From IMG/VR virus record IMGVR_UViG_3300035212_001167, positions 24,264 through 88,263 of that record: a stretch of DNA of 64,000 nucleotides. The stretch is one strand, 5' to 3'. This document shows, piece by piece, positions 8,719-17,499 of the stretch. The first letter of the stretch is position 1. Every line of letters begins with the position of its first letter. Under the pieces are notes generated by a model that was given only the letters and a program-made list of their open reading frames with translations, did no database searches and was not told the DNA's origin. The DNA comes from a virus. The position numbers and the translations under genes are program-made.

Positions 8719-11700
8719 ATACTTAAATTATTTGGGTCACAATCACAATTGATATCAACAACTGTTACAGTTCCTCCACCATTAAGTTTAATTACATTGA
8801 TGGCACATTTATAAGTTATGGTAACATATAATGGTACATCAATAACTTCGACAGTATTATCACAATATAAAATTTGATACGTTGAACCAGTTCCAGGTCC
8901 AAATCCACTATATAATTGGAATGTTTTGCAACAAGATGAACAATCTCCAATAACCGTATACGTCAGAAAATTTATATGCTGTATTCCTGCACCGCCTCCA
9001 TATAGACAACTACCTATAATATTTGGTAGTGGTACCCAATTATTCATTCCCCCAATTGGTGTAAGACTATTTATAGGAAGATATGCGAGTGGGTTAGGTA
9101 ATGGATAATATGTGGACATATCCTCTAAAATCCAATAATTATTTATATTATCCCAAGAAATCCTCATTAATACGGTGGGTGGGGCGATAGAGTAATAAGT
9201 GAAATAATATGATGATTTACCATTAATCTGAGTTGAAGGACTTATATTTGATGGTAATGCAATTGTACCAGTACAATCCGTTAAATCATCAATAAAACGA
9301 ATACACTCTCCAGGTGTATAAACCGTAGGTGTAGGTGTAGGTGTAGGTGTTGGTGTTGAAGTTGGTGTTGAAGTTGGTGTTGAAGTGTTAGTCGGTGTTG
9401 GTGTTGGGGTGTTAGTTGGTGTTGGGGTCGGTGAATATGTGGTTGTAGTTGTTGTTAAATTTGAGGTTGTAGTTGTTGTTGTTAAATTTGAGGTTGTAGT
9501 TGTTGTCGTTAAATTTGAGGTTGTTGTTGTCGTTGTGGTTAAATTTGTGGTGGTGGTTGTTGTTGTTTCTCCAGATATTTGGTATGTAAAGTCGTTAGGT
9601 AAACAAACCGATGTCGAGCAGTCAGGACAATCAGGGTTAAACATTCTGAAAGTATTTTTTAATAAATTAAAGTTGTGTTTTACCTCAGGAGCCGATAATG
9701 GGGTAACATACATTCTAAATTGTGAAATGGCACCATCAAAAGTTCCCGCAAAATTCTGTTCAATTAATATATTAGTTTTTAACCCATTAAATGTTGTCCC
9801 CGATAAATCATTAATTGGGAAATTTTCAGGGTCTTGAATATAAGGTCCGTAAGGTTGCGTCATAGATGAAAAAGTTAAATTTTCTCTAAGTCCTTGGGTA
9901 CCTCCACCCCACGATATATTAAATGGAACACCAACTTGTTTTTCTTTGTCGGTATCTAACCCTCTTGGGATAATCTCCTCAAAATTTTCAATTGTATGAA
10001 ATAATTTACCATTAACGTAAATCTTAAGTCTCCCATTTCGATATAATTTATCAATTAACCATTTTTCATTTAATCTAACCAACTCAATTTGTTCTGATGT
10101 TTTACCACCAATTTGAGTGTATGGTATTGTAATTAATGATGTTGCATTATTTGCTAATGATTCTAAATAAAGTTTTTCAGTTATATCACCAAGTCCTCCT
10201 CGATACCATAAATCACACGTATCTAACCATGTATATCTTTCCCATACCGCATCTACTTGAAACCAATGTTCCTCCTCTAACCACGCGGGATTCTCTAATA
10301 AACATGTAGGGTAAATTGGGGGTGTACAATAATCAACAATAGTGTGTCCTGTAGTGTACGTAATTCCACTTGTTTCACAAGAACCCGTAGTAACACAGTC
10401 TCCTGTGAATTTTAACATTCTAACTCCGATACCAGGATTTTTTGGGTCACCACATAATCTAAAAGATAATGCGTTTGACATAGAATCATATATTGGATTT
10501 GTTTCACAAGTATTTTCGATTGATGTAAATCCTGTATTACAGTTATAACAAGTTGTGGTTGTTGTACAAACATCACATGATGGTGTGCAAACAGGTGGTA
10601 GTTCACAATCAGGTATTGGCGTTGGAGGGGGTGTTGGTGTTGGTGTTGGGATAATTATAGTGTCGCATATGTGTGTTTGACATTCCCACCCACAAGTTTC
10701 ACAAGGGTCTAAATTACAATCACAACCACAAGTAATTTTCTTTTCTGGGTCTCCATTACAACTACTACACCCATAATTAACGTGAGGGTCATGAATATTA
10801 TTTACTGACCTTGGCGGATAAACAAATACACATCTACTATCCGTAATTGTTCTATTACAACAAGCACATGTTTGTAGTTGAGTTAGACCTGATGTTACTC
10901 GATTGTACCCCGAAAAACACAATGGACTACCACTGGCGTGGTGATAAAATTTATTTTCAGCTCTAGTTCCAAAATAAAAAAAAGTATTCTTATTGTTTGG
11001 ATAAATTTCATTAAGAGTTGTTTCATTAGGTAATGGAGAATACTCATTGATAAGTCTTGGTTTCAAAACCATTTCAACGGACCATCCTTTATTCATTCTT
11101 TCAGGAAAAATCTCATAATCAAAACCAAATAATTTATAAAACCCTTGATAAAAACCACCATATAATTCGTGGTATCTACCCTCAAAAGGGCTTGATTTAC
11201 TAACCACTTCGTATAAAACGGTTTTATTAAACCCCGAAAATCTTACGTTAGGTAAATTGGTGTGACCTGTAACTTGATGTAACTTTAATCTTCGGTCGTA
11301 ATACATTCTATTGAATTTTAAATAATCAGAATATAAACCTTTAGTGAATGTTATCGTTTCACCCGTCATTTGGTTGACTAATCCGTTGTCAACACCTGTT
11401 AACCCAATATCACATGATGTTGATGATGAGTAACAAGTCAAATCATCATTATTTGGATTGTAATAATTTTGAGATACAAAAATATTATTATTATTGTATT
11501 GTTTATATGAAAGTGTTTGGTTTTGAACACTTAAAGGATTGTTAATGTCAAAATAAACAGGAAGTCGGTTTCCGTATGTTTGTGCAATCAAATATGGGGA
11601 GAAAACAACCTCTTGATTGTAGTCTTGTTCATCTGAGGTCAAAGACATATCATTGGAATCTAAATTAAGTTTTAGAGACCAATTTGAGCGGACGTATTGA

Positions 11701-11720
11701 TTTATATTTTGACTTGCCAT
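8715..11720 (-). CDS. Large modular adhesin: LamG-like domain with Cys-rich insert and Thr/Pro mucin-like stalk
   Basis: 1001 aa. Residues about 200-700 contain LamG-like elements ([50 protein letters not shown]) split by a Cys-rich insert at about 280-460 with CxxC clusters such as CACC, CSSC, CGCDC and CETC, plus a short PTPTPTPP tract. Residues about 718-800 are poly-Thr blocks (TTTTTTSNL repeated) followed by [11 protein letters not shown]. The last 200 residues form a separate domain with paired Cys. No secretion signal is present, so the Cys-rich part is probably a structural or metal-binding insert in a virion protein. It is the first gene of the minus-strand adhesion block and lies back to back with the plus-strand gene at 11771. 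Likely a tail-fibre or receptor-binding protein. Confidence 0.7.
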   Translation of the reverse strand: MASQNINQYVRSNWSLKLNLDSNDMSLTSDEQDYNQEVVFSPYLIAQTYGNRLPVYFDINNPLSVQNQTLSYKQYNNNNIFVSQNYYNPNNDDLTCYSSSTSCDIGLTGVDNGLVNQMTGETITFTKGLYSDYLKFNRMYYDRRLKLHQVTGHTNLPNVRFSGFNKTVLYEVVSKSSPFEGRYHELYGGFYQGFYKLFGFDYEIFPERMNKGWSVEMVLKPRLINEYSPLPNETTLNEIYPNNKNTFFYFGTRAENKFYHHASGSPLCFSGYNRVTSGLTQLQTCACCNRTITDSRCVFVYPPRSVNNIHDPHVNYGCSSCNGDPEKKITCGCDCNLDPCETCGWECQTHICDTIIIPTPTPTPPPTPIPDCELPPVCTPSCDVCTTTTTCYNCNTGFTSIENTCETNPIYDSMSNALSFRLCGDPKNPGIGVRMLKFTGDCVTTGSCETSGITYTTGHTIVDYCTPPIYPTCLLENPAWLEEEHWFQVDAVWERYTWLDTCDLWYRGGLGDITEKLYLESLANNATSLITIPYTQIGGKTSEQIELVRLNEKWLIDKLYRNGRLKIYVNGKLFHTIENFEEIIPRGLDTDKEKQVGVPFNISWGGGTQGLRENLTFSSMTQPYGPYIQDPENFPINDLSGTTFNGLKTNILIEQNFAGTFDGAISQFRMYVTPLSAPEVKHNFNLLKNTFRMFNPDCPDCSTSVCLPNDFTYQISGETTTTTTTNLTTTTTTTSNLTTTTTTSNLTTTTTTSNLTTTTTTYSPTPTPTNTPTPTPTNTSTPTSTPTSTPTPTPTPTPTVYTPGECIRFIDDLTDCTGTIALPSNISPSTQINGKSSYYFTYYSIAPPTVLMRISWDNINNYWILEDMSTYYPLPNPLAYLPINSLTPIGGMNNWVPLPNIIGSCLYGGGAGIQHINFLTYTVIGDCSSCCKTFQLYSGFGPGTGSTYQILYCDNTVEVIDVPLYVTITYKCAINVIKLNGGGTVTVVDINCDCDPNNLSI
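9464..9560 (-). repeat. 27-bp tandem repeats encoding poly-Thr/NL units
   Basis: Three to four copies of a 27-bp unit (plus strand aaatttgaggttgtagttgt...) encode TTTTTTSNL repeats inside the 1001-aa adhesin. Such arrays can change length by slippage. Confidence 0.7.
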
Positions 11721-11730
11721 CTTTTTTATG

Positions 11731-11737
11731 ATAAATA
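11731..11737 (-). promoter_or_regulatory. TATTTAT motif upstream of the 1001-aa adhesin gene
   Basis: Coding strand reads GAGTATTTATCATAAAAAAG then ATG; the motif ends 10 nt before the start. Confidence 0.55.
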
Positions 11738-11750
11738 CTCTAAATCGAAG

Positions 11751-11757
11751 TATTTAT
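11751..11757 (+). promoter_or_regulatory. TATTTAT motif upstream of the 278-aa gene; divergent with 11731-11737
   Basis: Plus strand reads GAAGTATTTATTGG, 13 nt before ATG at 11771. Two oppositely oriented copies lie 13 nt apart, forming a compact divergent promoter pair. Confidence 0.5.
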
Positions 11758-11770
11758 TGGAAAATGTGTT

Positions 11771-12607
11771 ATGATAAATTTTAACAAAGAATACTACAGT
11801 AATAATTATTACTTCTTTTTAAAAGATAGAGGAGACCAAATCTCCTTATACTATTCTATTGCTGACACTTTAACCGAATCTAGAAAAAAAGACAAAAAAA
11901 TGGACTTCGATAAAAAAGATTCGAAAAAAGTTAAAGATGTTGTAAATAATATTTTAAAATCAAAAGAAAAACAAACAACAATTGATATTGAGGATAAATT
12001 AAAAGGTGTAAAAAAATCTTCGGGTGAGATTGGTGAGTTAGTTGATTCTGACGGAACTATGTTAAGTTCAAGAATTCCTTTGATAAATTTAACCCTTTCC
12101 CCAAGAAAAACAATGGACCAAACTGTTGTTATGGCTAGAACAACAAATGACCCTGTAACAAGAGGTTACCGTGTTTATTATGGTGAGAGTGAAGAAGAAA
12201 AAGAAAATATTGTGTCAGAAGTTGACTATTCAGAAGCCTTTGGATATGTTGAGACTGAAGGAAAAGATTTTAAAGAAACTATAAATATATTAAAAAAGAT
12301 GGGTGTTGAGAATCCCGTACAAAGAGCAAAAGAATTTGGTAAATTACCCAAAGCTAAGAAAGTTGGTGGTAAATTAAAACAAAGACTTTCTGAAAAAGAT
12401 AGTATTGAAGAACAACAAAAAGAAAAAATGATTAAAATGGTTGAGGACATCTTAACTAAGAAATCTAAAGATAGTTCAGACGTTGTAAAACGTGATGAAA
12501 GCGTTAGTAAGATATTAGTTAAAAATTTACAATCAATTAAAAAATTAGCAGATAAAGAAGGTATCAGTATTTCTAAATTAATTAACATATTAAAATCAAA
12601 TGAATAA
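11771..12607 (+). CDS. Conserved-looking phage protein of unknown function (Lys/Glu-rich)
   Basis: 278 aa, not recognised. Residues 1-35 are aromatic-rich, then follows a highly charged Lys/Asp-rich segment (about 35-90), a central region with an RTTNDPVTRGYRVYYGESEEE stretch, and a helical Lys/Glu-rich C-terminus. There is no signal peptide or membrane segment. It opens a five-gene plus-strand operon and overlaps the next gene by 8 nt. Its late-type motif suggests expression with virion genes. Confidence 0.6.
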   Translation: MINFNKEYYSNNYYFFLKDRGDQISLYYSIADTLTESRKKDKKMDFDKKDSKKVKDVVNNILKSKEKQTTIDIEDKLKGVKKSSGEIGELVDSDGTMLSSRIPLINLTLSPRKTMDQTVVMARTTNDPVTRGYRVYYGESEEEKENIVSEVDYSEAFGYVETEGKDFKETINILKKMGVENPVQRAKEFGKLPKAKKVGGKLKQRLSEKDSIEEQQKEKMIKMVEDILTKKSKDSSDVVKRDESVSKILVKNLQSIKKLADKEGISISKLINILKSNE

Positions 12608-13070
12608 AGATTTATATGGAAATAAATTTTCTCTACCTGAGGAGGTTGTAAGTTATTTACAACAGTGTCATGATGCCGCGGGAGGTGCTGACGAAAGTGT
12701 TGAGGGTTATAAGAGAAACAAAGAACTAAGAGATAGTCGTGAAGTTACATATCAACAATTAAAACGAATGAAAAATTGGTTTGATAAGTTTGAGGGTGAC
12801 GAAAATGATTTATCTTATATTTTAAATGGGGGTCATTATGTTAAAAATTGGGTTCACAACACCTTAACTTCAATGAGAGATAATGTACACAATACTAAAA
12901 AGAATAAATCTGAGGTTTTACCTAATCAATTTATTCAGCCACATGAGAAGAATGACATGACAACGATTAATAGACCTAGTAAAAGTCACAAATCAACCGT
13001 TGATAAATATGACACTGCTATCATGGAAAATTTAACTAGAATAAACGATTTAATTAAAAAAATAATATAA
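12600..13070 (+). CDS. Hypothetical protein
   Basis: 156 aa, not recognised. The N-terminal half (residues 10-85) reads LPEEVVSYLQQCHDAAGGAD... then YQQLKRMKNWFDKFEGDENDLSYILNGG, a helical, charged segment seen in many T4-like genomes as small unknown proteins next to virion genes. The C-terminus is helical (ENLTRINDLIKKII). The start overlaps the upstream gene by 8 nt and the stop is 1 nt before the next ATG, so the operon is translationally coupled. Confidence 0.6.
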   Translation: MNKDLYGNKFSLPEEVVSYLQQCHDAAGGADESVEGYKRNKELRDSREVTYQQLKRMKNWFDKFEGDENDLSYILNGGHYVKNWVHNTLTSMRDNVHNTKKNKSEVLPNQFIQPHEKNDMTTINRPSKSHKSTVDKYDTAIMENLTRINDLIKKII

Positions 13071-13071
13071 T

Positions 13072-13365
13072 ATGCCAACAACAGAACCAATTAGTTTCGA
13101 GCAACCTAAAAATGATTTATCATCAATTGCTGAGATGGAGAGAGCAAAATTATTCCCAAAGAATGATTATAAACCAACAAACCAATATTCTGCGGTTAAT
13201 CCTGACGCTATTGCCGATGGAGATGCTCAAGGTAAAGGTACTGGAGGATTTTTAGATGTTTATAATCAAGGTGCGGGAGCAATCCAAGACATTTTAGAGA
13301 GAAAGGCCGAGGTAGTTATTAATGAATTTAAACCCAACTCACCGTATACTACACCAAGTGCATAA
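13072..13365 (+). CDS. Small hypothetical protein
   Basis: 97 aa, not recognised. Largely polar with a Gly/Ala-rich middle (GDAQGKGTGGFLDVYNQGAG), probably partly disordered. Its stop (TAATG) shares bases with the ATG of the next gene, indicating co-translation with the WYL-like protein. Confidence 0.55.
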   Translation: MPTTEPISFEQPKNDLSSIAEMERAKLFPKNDYKPTNQYSAVNPDAIADGDAQGKGTGGFLDVYNQGAGAIQDILERKAEVVINEFKPNSPYTTPSA

Positions 13366-13799
13366 TGAAACTTTACAACACAGTTAAATCTCTTATTTTA
13401 GAAGTAGCGTCGATTGACTCAATCGTTGATGCTATAAAAAAAAGAAATAAGATAGTAATTTACTATGATGGTGATGAGCCAGGTGGTAGAGGGTTAAGAG
13501 AAATCGAACCTGTTTGTCTTGGGTATAGTAAGTCAGATAATCCTGTTTTAAGAGCTTGGGATAATGAAGGGTCTTCTCATACCGCGTATAAAGGCGAACA
13601 ACCTTTACCTGGGTGGAGATTATTCAGAGTTGATAAAATATTATCATTTAAACCAACGGGAGAAAATTTTGATTCATCTAAACCAGGATATAATCCATCA
13701 GGGGACAAAAGTATGAATAGAGTTATTATTAACGCAGTGTTTAATCAACAACCAACGGAACCAACGGAACCAACGGAACCAACGGAACCAATACAATAA
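13365..13799 (+). CDS. WYL-domain-like protein with (L/I)xE leader
   Basis: 144 aa. Residues 18-105 follow the WYL pattern: helix IVDAIKKRNKIVIYYDG, then GLREIEPVCLGYS, a strand LRAWDNEG and the end LFRVDKILSFKPT. WYL domains bind ligands or nucleic acid and control several defence and regulatory enzymes. Here there is no DNA-binding partner domain. The first 13 residues (MKLYNTVKSLILE) end in a T4-type prohead-protease site (L/I-x-E), so the protein may be packaged in the head and trimmed. The C-terminus is a short Pro-Thr-Glu repeat. A cell-regulatory role remains possible. Confidence 0.6.
   Translation: MKLYNTVKSLILEVASIDSIVDAIKKRNKIVIYYDGDEPGGRGLREIEPVCLGYSKSDNPVLRAWDNEGSSHTAYKGEQPLPGWRLFRVDKILSFKPTGENFDSSKPGYNPSGDKSMNRVIINAVFNQQPTEPTEPTEPTEPIQ
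13752..13789 (+). repeat. 9-bp tandem repeat (PTE codons) at the 3' end of the WYL-like gene
   Basis: Four exact copies of CCAACGGAA encode Pro-Thr-Glu. Exact identity at DNA level suggests recent slippage expansion. Confidence 0.85.
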
Positions 13800-13806
13800 T
13801 TAAGAT

Positions 13807-14391
13807 ATGACAAACGAAAACGACTTAATACAAAAATTAATGGTATCTAAGGCTATTATGGATAAACATAATAATACCCCAAGAGCGGGTAATAATTTAA
13901 ATATGACAAGTCCAATGGTTCAGGATTACGAAGCCCCACAAGCCAAGTATAACTTACCACAAGAATTTATGCAGGAATCTGTAACTCAATCAGTTCCTTC
14001 AACACAACAACCAATAACCAAAGATAGGGTTATGTCATCTAAATTACCTGATGAGATTAAAAGGTTAATGATAGAACATCCAATCAATCAACCAAACTCA
14101 ATGGCAGGACCTTCATTATCTAATGATTTGATTGATAAAGCCGCAAGATTGATGAATGTTGACGCTAAAGGAACTCCAAGAGGACCTCAACCAAAAAGAG
14201 TTACCGAACAATCAATACCGACTCAAGATTTGTCAAGTTTAAAAGAATTGTTAAGAGAAGTTGTTGAAGAGGTTTTATTAGAAAATGGATTAATCGCCGA
14301 ATCAACCCAAAAATCAAATGAAGTATTTTCTTTTAAGGTAGGTAAGCATATATTTGAAGGTAAGGTTACTAAGATAAAAAAAATATCTTAA
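13807..14391 (+). CDS. Hypothetical protein
   Basis: 194 aa, not recognised. A polar, probably disordered N-terminal two-thirds rich in Asn, Gln and Pro is followed by an amphipathic helix (LKELLREVVEEVLLENG, about 140-157) and a short basic strand region at the C-terminus (FKVGKHIFEGKVTKIKKIS). It is the last gene of the 11771-14391 operon and precedes a strong terminator. Confidence 0.55.
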   Translation: MTNENDLIQKLMVSKAIMDKHNNTPRAGNNLNMTSPMVQDYEAPQAKYNLPQEFMQESVTQSVPSTQQPITKDRVMSSKLPDEIKRLMIEHPINQPNSMAGPSLSNDLIDKAARLMNVDAKGTPRGPQPKRVTEQSIPTQDLSSLKELLREVVEEVLLENGLIAESTQKSNEVFSFKVGKHIFEGKVTKIKKIS

Positions 14392-14410
14392 AAACAAGTT
14401 TACTCTAAAG

Positions 14411-14443
14411 AAAACCCCCCTCATAACTATGTGGGGGTTTTTT
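14411..14443 (+). terminator. Intrinsic terminator closing the 11771-14391 operon
   Basis: AACCCCC and GGGGGTT arms around an about 11-nt loop followed by TTTTTT. Confidence 0.85.
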
Positions 14444-14503
14444 ATTTTATAAGGTTGATATTCTATTATTTTCTTATTATATTTTCTAAGACAATTTTAT
14501 ATT

Positions 14504-15724
14504 ATGAAAGAAAAAATTAATGTTTTAGTACTACCAAGTGATAAAAGTGGTGTTGGGAAATTTCGTTCTATCGACCCTCACGTACATTTACAAAATTTAT
14601 ATCCTGACGACTTCCATTTAGACATTGACTACGAACCAAAAATCAATGACCCAAATTATTGGAAAAAATATCAAATCGTTCACGTACATAGAAATATTGG
14701 TAGTAATTACGACAATACTCCACTAATCATTAGAAAGTTAAAATCACTAGGAATTATCGTTATTGTTGACATTGATGATTATTGGTTACCAACAAAAGAA
14801 CATCCTATTCATCAAATAATTGTTCAACAAAAAATTAACGAAAAAATTGTTGCAAACTTAAAAGAAGCTGATTATGTTACAACAACAACAGATATTTTTG
14901 CAAATGAAATTAGAAGGTTTAATAAAAATGTTGTTGTATTCCCCAATGCAATTAACCCAAAAGAACCTCAATTCAATCAACCAACCGTTGAATCAGATAG
15001 AATTAGAGTTGGGTGGTTAGGTGGCTCATCTCACTTACATGATTTAATGTTACTACAAGGGTTCACTCAAAGAAATGGTAAGGACATTAATGACAAAATT
15101 CAATATGTTATTTGTGGGTTTGATACTCGTGGTACTGTTACTGAGATTAATCCACAAACGGGGGAACAAAAACGTAGAGACATTTTACCTCACGAAACTG
15201 TGTGGGCAAAATATGAAGAGATTTTTACAAACAATTATAATTTAGTTGATGAGGATTATAAAAAATTCTTAATGGAATATAAAGAACAAGATTATGTTTC
15301 AAATAAAGAATTACCTTATCTTAGAGTTTGGACAAAACCTGTTACCACATATGCAATGAATTATTCTAAATTTGATATTTCATTAGCTCCAATCAAAAAT
15401 CACGTCTTTAATAGAATGAAATCTCAGTTAAAAGTTATTGAAGCAGGATTTTATAAGAAAGCGTTAATCGCGTCTGAAATAGGTCCATATACAATCGACT
15501 TGAAACATTGTATGAAGAATGGTAACTTTGTTGATGGTAATGCTTTATTAGTCGGTGAGCAAAGAAATCATAGTGATTGGTCGAAACACATCAAAAAGTT
15601 AGTTCAAAACCCTAATTTGATTACAGATATGGGAGAAAGATTATATGAAACGGTTAAAGACAAATACGATTTAAATACCGTAACAAAAAATAGAGCAGAA
15701 TTTTATAAATCATTAATTAAATAA
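14504..15724 (+). CDS. Glycosyltransferase, GT-B fold (GT1/GT4-like)
   Basis: 406 aa. The N-terminal domain has KINVLVLPSDKSGVGKFRSIDP and a central VHVHRNIG...IIVIVDIDDYW segment. The C-terminal half contains RVGWLGGSSHLHD, the usual start of the GT4 nucleotide-sugar domain, then SLAPIKNHVFNRMKSQLKVIEAGFYKKALIAS, matching the E-x7-E donor-binding region where the chain is selected (K-x-x-E-A...P/A). It probably transfers a sugar from an activated donor. It opens the 11-kb glycan cluster and its stop is 1 nt before the next ATG. Confidence 0.8.
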   Translation: MKEKINVLVLPSDKSGVGKFRSIDPHVHLQNLYPDDFHLDIDYEPKINDPNYWKKYQIVHVHRNIGSNYDNTPLIIRKLKSLGIIVIVDIDDYWLPTKEHPIHQIIVQQKINEKIVANLKEADYVTTTTDIFANEIRRFNKNVVVFPNAINPKEPQFNQPTVESDRIRVGWLGGSSHLHDLMLLQGFTQRNGKDINDKIQYVICGFDTRGTVTEINPQTGEQKRRDILPHETVWAKYEEIFTNNYNLVDEDYKKFLMEYKEQDYVSNKELPYLRVWTKPVTTYAMNYSKFDISLAPIKNHVFNRMKSQLKVIEAGFYKKALIASEIGPYTIDLKHCMKNGNFVDGNALLVGEQRNHSDWSKHIKKLVQNPNLITDMGERLYETVKDKYDLNTVTKNRAEFYKSLIK

Positions 15725-15725
15725 T

Positions 15726-16184
15726 ATGTATAATAAAAAAGGTAAAGTTGGGTTCACCGCAGGTAATTTTGATTTATTACACCCAGGTTATATTTACACT
15801 TTTGAAGCGGCAAAAGAAAAGTGTGATTACTTTATGGTCTTTTTACAAAGAGACCCGTCTGAGACAAGATTTACAAAGTATAAACCAGTCGTTCCATTAT
15901 ATGAAAGATATAAAACTTTAATGTCAATAAAGTATGTTGATGAAGTTGTGACATATCAAACTGAAGAGGATTTAATAAAACTTATTGAGTTTTATAAACC
16001 TGATGTTAGAATTTTAGGTGACGATTATATTGGTAAGAGGTTTACTGGAGACCATCTACCAATTGAGGTAGTTTACACCACAAGGTCTCACAATTGGTCA
16101 ACAACTAAAATCAAAGATTTAATCACAATACAAACATTGAAACAAAACCCTGAAATTTTAAAAAATTTAGAGACAAATGATTAA
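15726..16184 (+). CDS. Cytidylyltransferase-like nucleotidyltransferase (TagD/RfaE type)
   Basis: 152 aa, the family's usual length. Residues 8-25 read GFTAGNFDLLHPGYIYTFEA, the nucleotidyltransferase signature G-x-F-D-x-x-H-x-G-H with the second His replaced by Tyr (HPGY). Near the C-terminus TTRSHNWSTTKIKDLI matches the conserved R-x-x-x-x-S-T-(S/T) motif. These enzymes make CDP- or ADP-activated polyol phosphates or sugars. Here it probably supplies an activated building block for the neighbouring transferases. Substrate unknown; the H-to-Y change could affect activity or specificity. Confidence 0.8.
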   Translation: MYNKKGKVGFTAGNFDLLHPGYIYTFEAAKEKCDYFMVFLQRDPSETRFTKYKPVVPLYERYKTLMSIKYVDEVVTYQTEEDLIKLIEFYKPDVRILGDDYIGKRFTGDHLPIEVVYTTRSHNWSTTKIKDLITIQTLKQNPEILKNLETND

Positions 16185-16896
16185 AATACCTATTACTAAA
16201 ATTTTGTTTCTTGATATAGAAACAGTTGGGATTGAAAAAGACTTCGATACTTGTGTTGAAAAACGTCCTGAAATTGCACATCAATTCGATAAGTATTTCG
16301 ATTGGTTTTTAAAACGATTCCCTGAAGACGCAATTAAAGGGGAAAACGAAGATGAAAGAAAAAATATTATATTCTCAACAAGAACCGCGCTGGTACCCGA
16401 ATTTGCAAAGATTGTATGTGTTAGTGTTGCCTTTGTTATGGATAATGGTGAAGTTAAAAAACAAACGTTTTCTGGTGATGATGAGGAACAATTATTACGT
16501 GATTGTCAGAAATTATTGGACCGTTGTGGAAGATTGGATTTCTTTCTGTGTGGGCATAATCTAAAGAATTTTGATATTCCAATGATGGCTAAAAGAATGA
16601 TTATTAATGGATTACTTCCACCATCAATTTTACCGTCATACGATACAAAACCATGGGAAATTAAAGCCATCGACACTAAAGAAATTTGGCAATATGGTGC
16701 TTATACGGCGATTGGTTCATTAGATTTAATGTGTACCTCAATGGAGATTCCATCACCAAAAGAAGGTGAAATCACAGGAGATAAAGTACATAATTCATAT
16801 TGGAACCATGGTAAATTAAAAGAAATCTCAGAATACTGTGAACGAGACGTTAACGTATTAATTGAGGTGATAAAAAAATTAAAAGAACTTAAATAA
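16177..16896 (+). CDS. DEDDy 3'-5' exonuclease (PolB-exonuclease-like)
   Basis: 239 aa. ILFLDIETVG (about 9-18) carries the first Asp and Glu, FFLCGHNLKNFDIPMM (about 125-140) the second Asp, and YCERDVNVLIEV near the C-terminus the Y-x-x-x-D motif, together the DEDDy set of RNase H-fold 3'-5' exonucleases. It resembles the stand-alone exonucleases related to family B polymerase proofreading domains. It overlaps the cytidylyltransferase by 8 nt and the dUTPase by 1 nt, so a nucleic-acid enzyme is embedded in the glycan operon. Confidence 0.85.
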   Translation: MIKIPITKILFLDIETVGIEKDFDTCVEKRPEIAHQFDKYFDWFLKRFPEDAIKGENEDERKNIIFSTRTALVPEFAKIVCVSVAFVMDNGEVKKQTFSGDDEEQLLRDCQKLLDRCGRLDFFLCGHNLKNFDIPMMAKRMIINGLLPPSILPSYDTKPWEIKAIDTKEIWQYGAYTAIGSLDLMCTSMEIPSPKEGEITGDKVHNSYWNHGKLKEISEYCERDVNVLIEVIKKLKELK

Positions 16897-17498
16897 TGTC
16901 AGAAGAAATAGATTTAGATTTTTTAAAGAAAAAAGCCGAAGAGCTAAAATCAATACTATCAATGTCAGAAAACAATGATATTGATTATAATCAAATCCTT
17001 GAGGAGTTTGGTGTTGATGTTAAACAATTAGAAGTTGATATGAAAAACTATAAAGCTCAGTTAGAATTAGGTTTTAATAAACTACATCTTGATGCCGTAA
17101 CCCCAAGTTATAACTACCCAAGTGATTCTGGATTTGATTTATACTCAGTTGAAGATATTACAATTGAGGGACTTGGTAGAGGTTTAGTTCCGACAGGATT
17201 ATCATTTGACATTAAAGATGGATATGAAATTCAAGTTAGGTCTAAAAGTGGGTTAGCCATTAATCAAGGTTTAATGTGTTTAAACTCTCCAGGAACGGTA
17301 GATAATGGATATACAGGTGAAGTAAAAGTAATTATATTTAATACAAATAAAGAACCTTTTACAATTACTAAAGGTATGAAAGTTGCTCAAGCAGTTTTAT
17401 GTCCCGTAGTTAATGGTGGTTGGGTTTATTTGGATGAGAGAAATGAAGTAACAAAAAAAGACCGTAATAGTAACGGATTCGGTTCAACAGGAATTTAA
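16896..17498 (+). CDS. dut: dUTP diphosphatase with N-terminal extension
   Basis: 200 aa. Residues about 65-200 carry all five trimeric dUTPase motifs: SDSGFDLYS (I), RSKSGLA (II), GTVDNGYTGEVKV (III), the MKVAQAVLCPV region (IV) and RNSNGFGSTGI (V). It hydrolyses dUTP to dUMP and PPi, keeping uracil out of phage DNA and feeding dTMP synthesis. The first 60 residues are an acidic helical extension (LDFLKKKAEELKSIL...) absent from minimal dUTPases, possibly an oligomerisation or partner-binding helix. Confidence 0.95.
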   Translation: MSEEIDLDFLKKKAEELKSILSMSENNDIDYNQILEEFGVDVKQLEVDMKNYKAQLELGFNKLHLDAVTPSYNYPSDSGFDLYSVEDITIEGLGRGLVPTGLSFDIKDGYEIQVRSKSGLAINQGLMCLNSPGTVDNGYTGEVKVIIFNTNKEPFTITKGMKVAQAVLCPVVNGGWVYLDERNEVTKKDRNSNGFGSTGI

Positions 17499-17499
17499 T

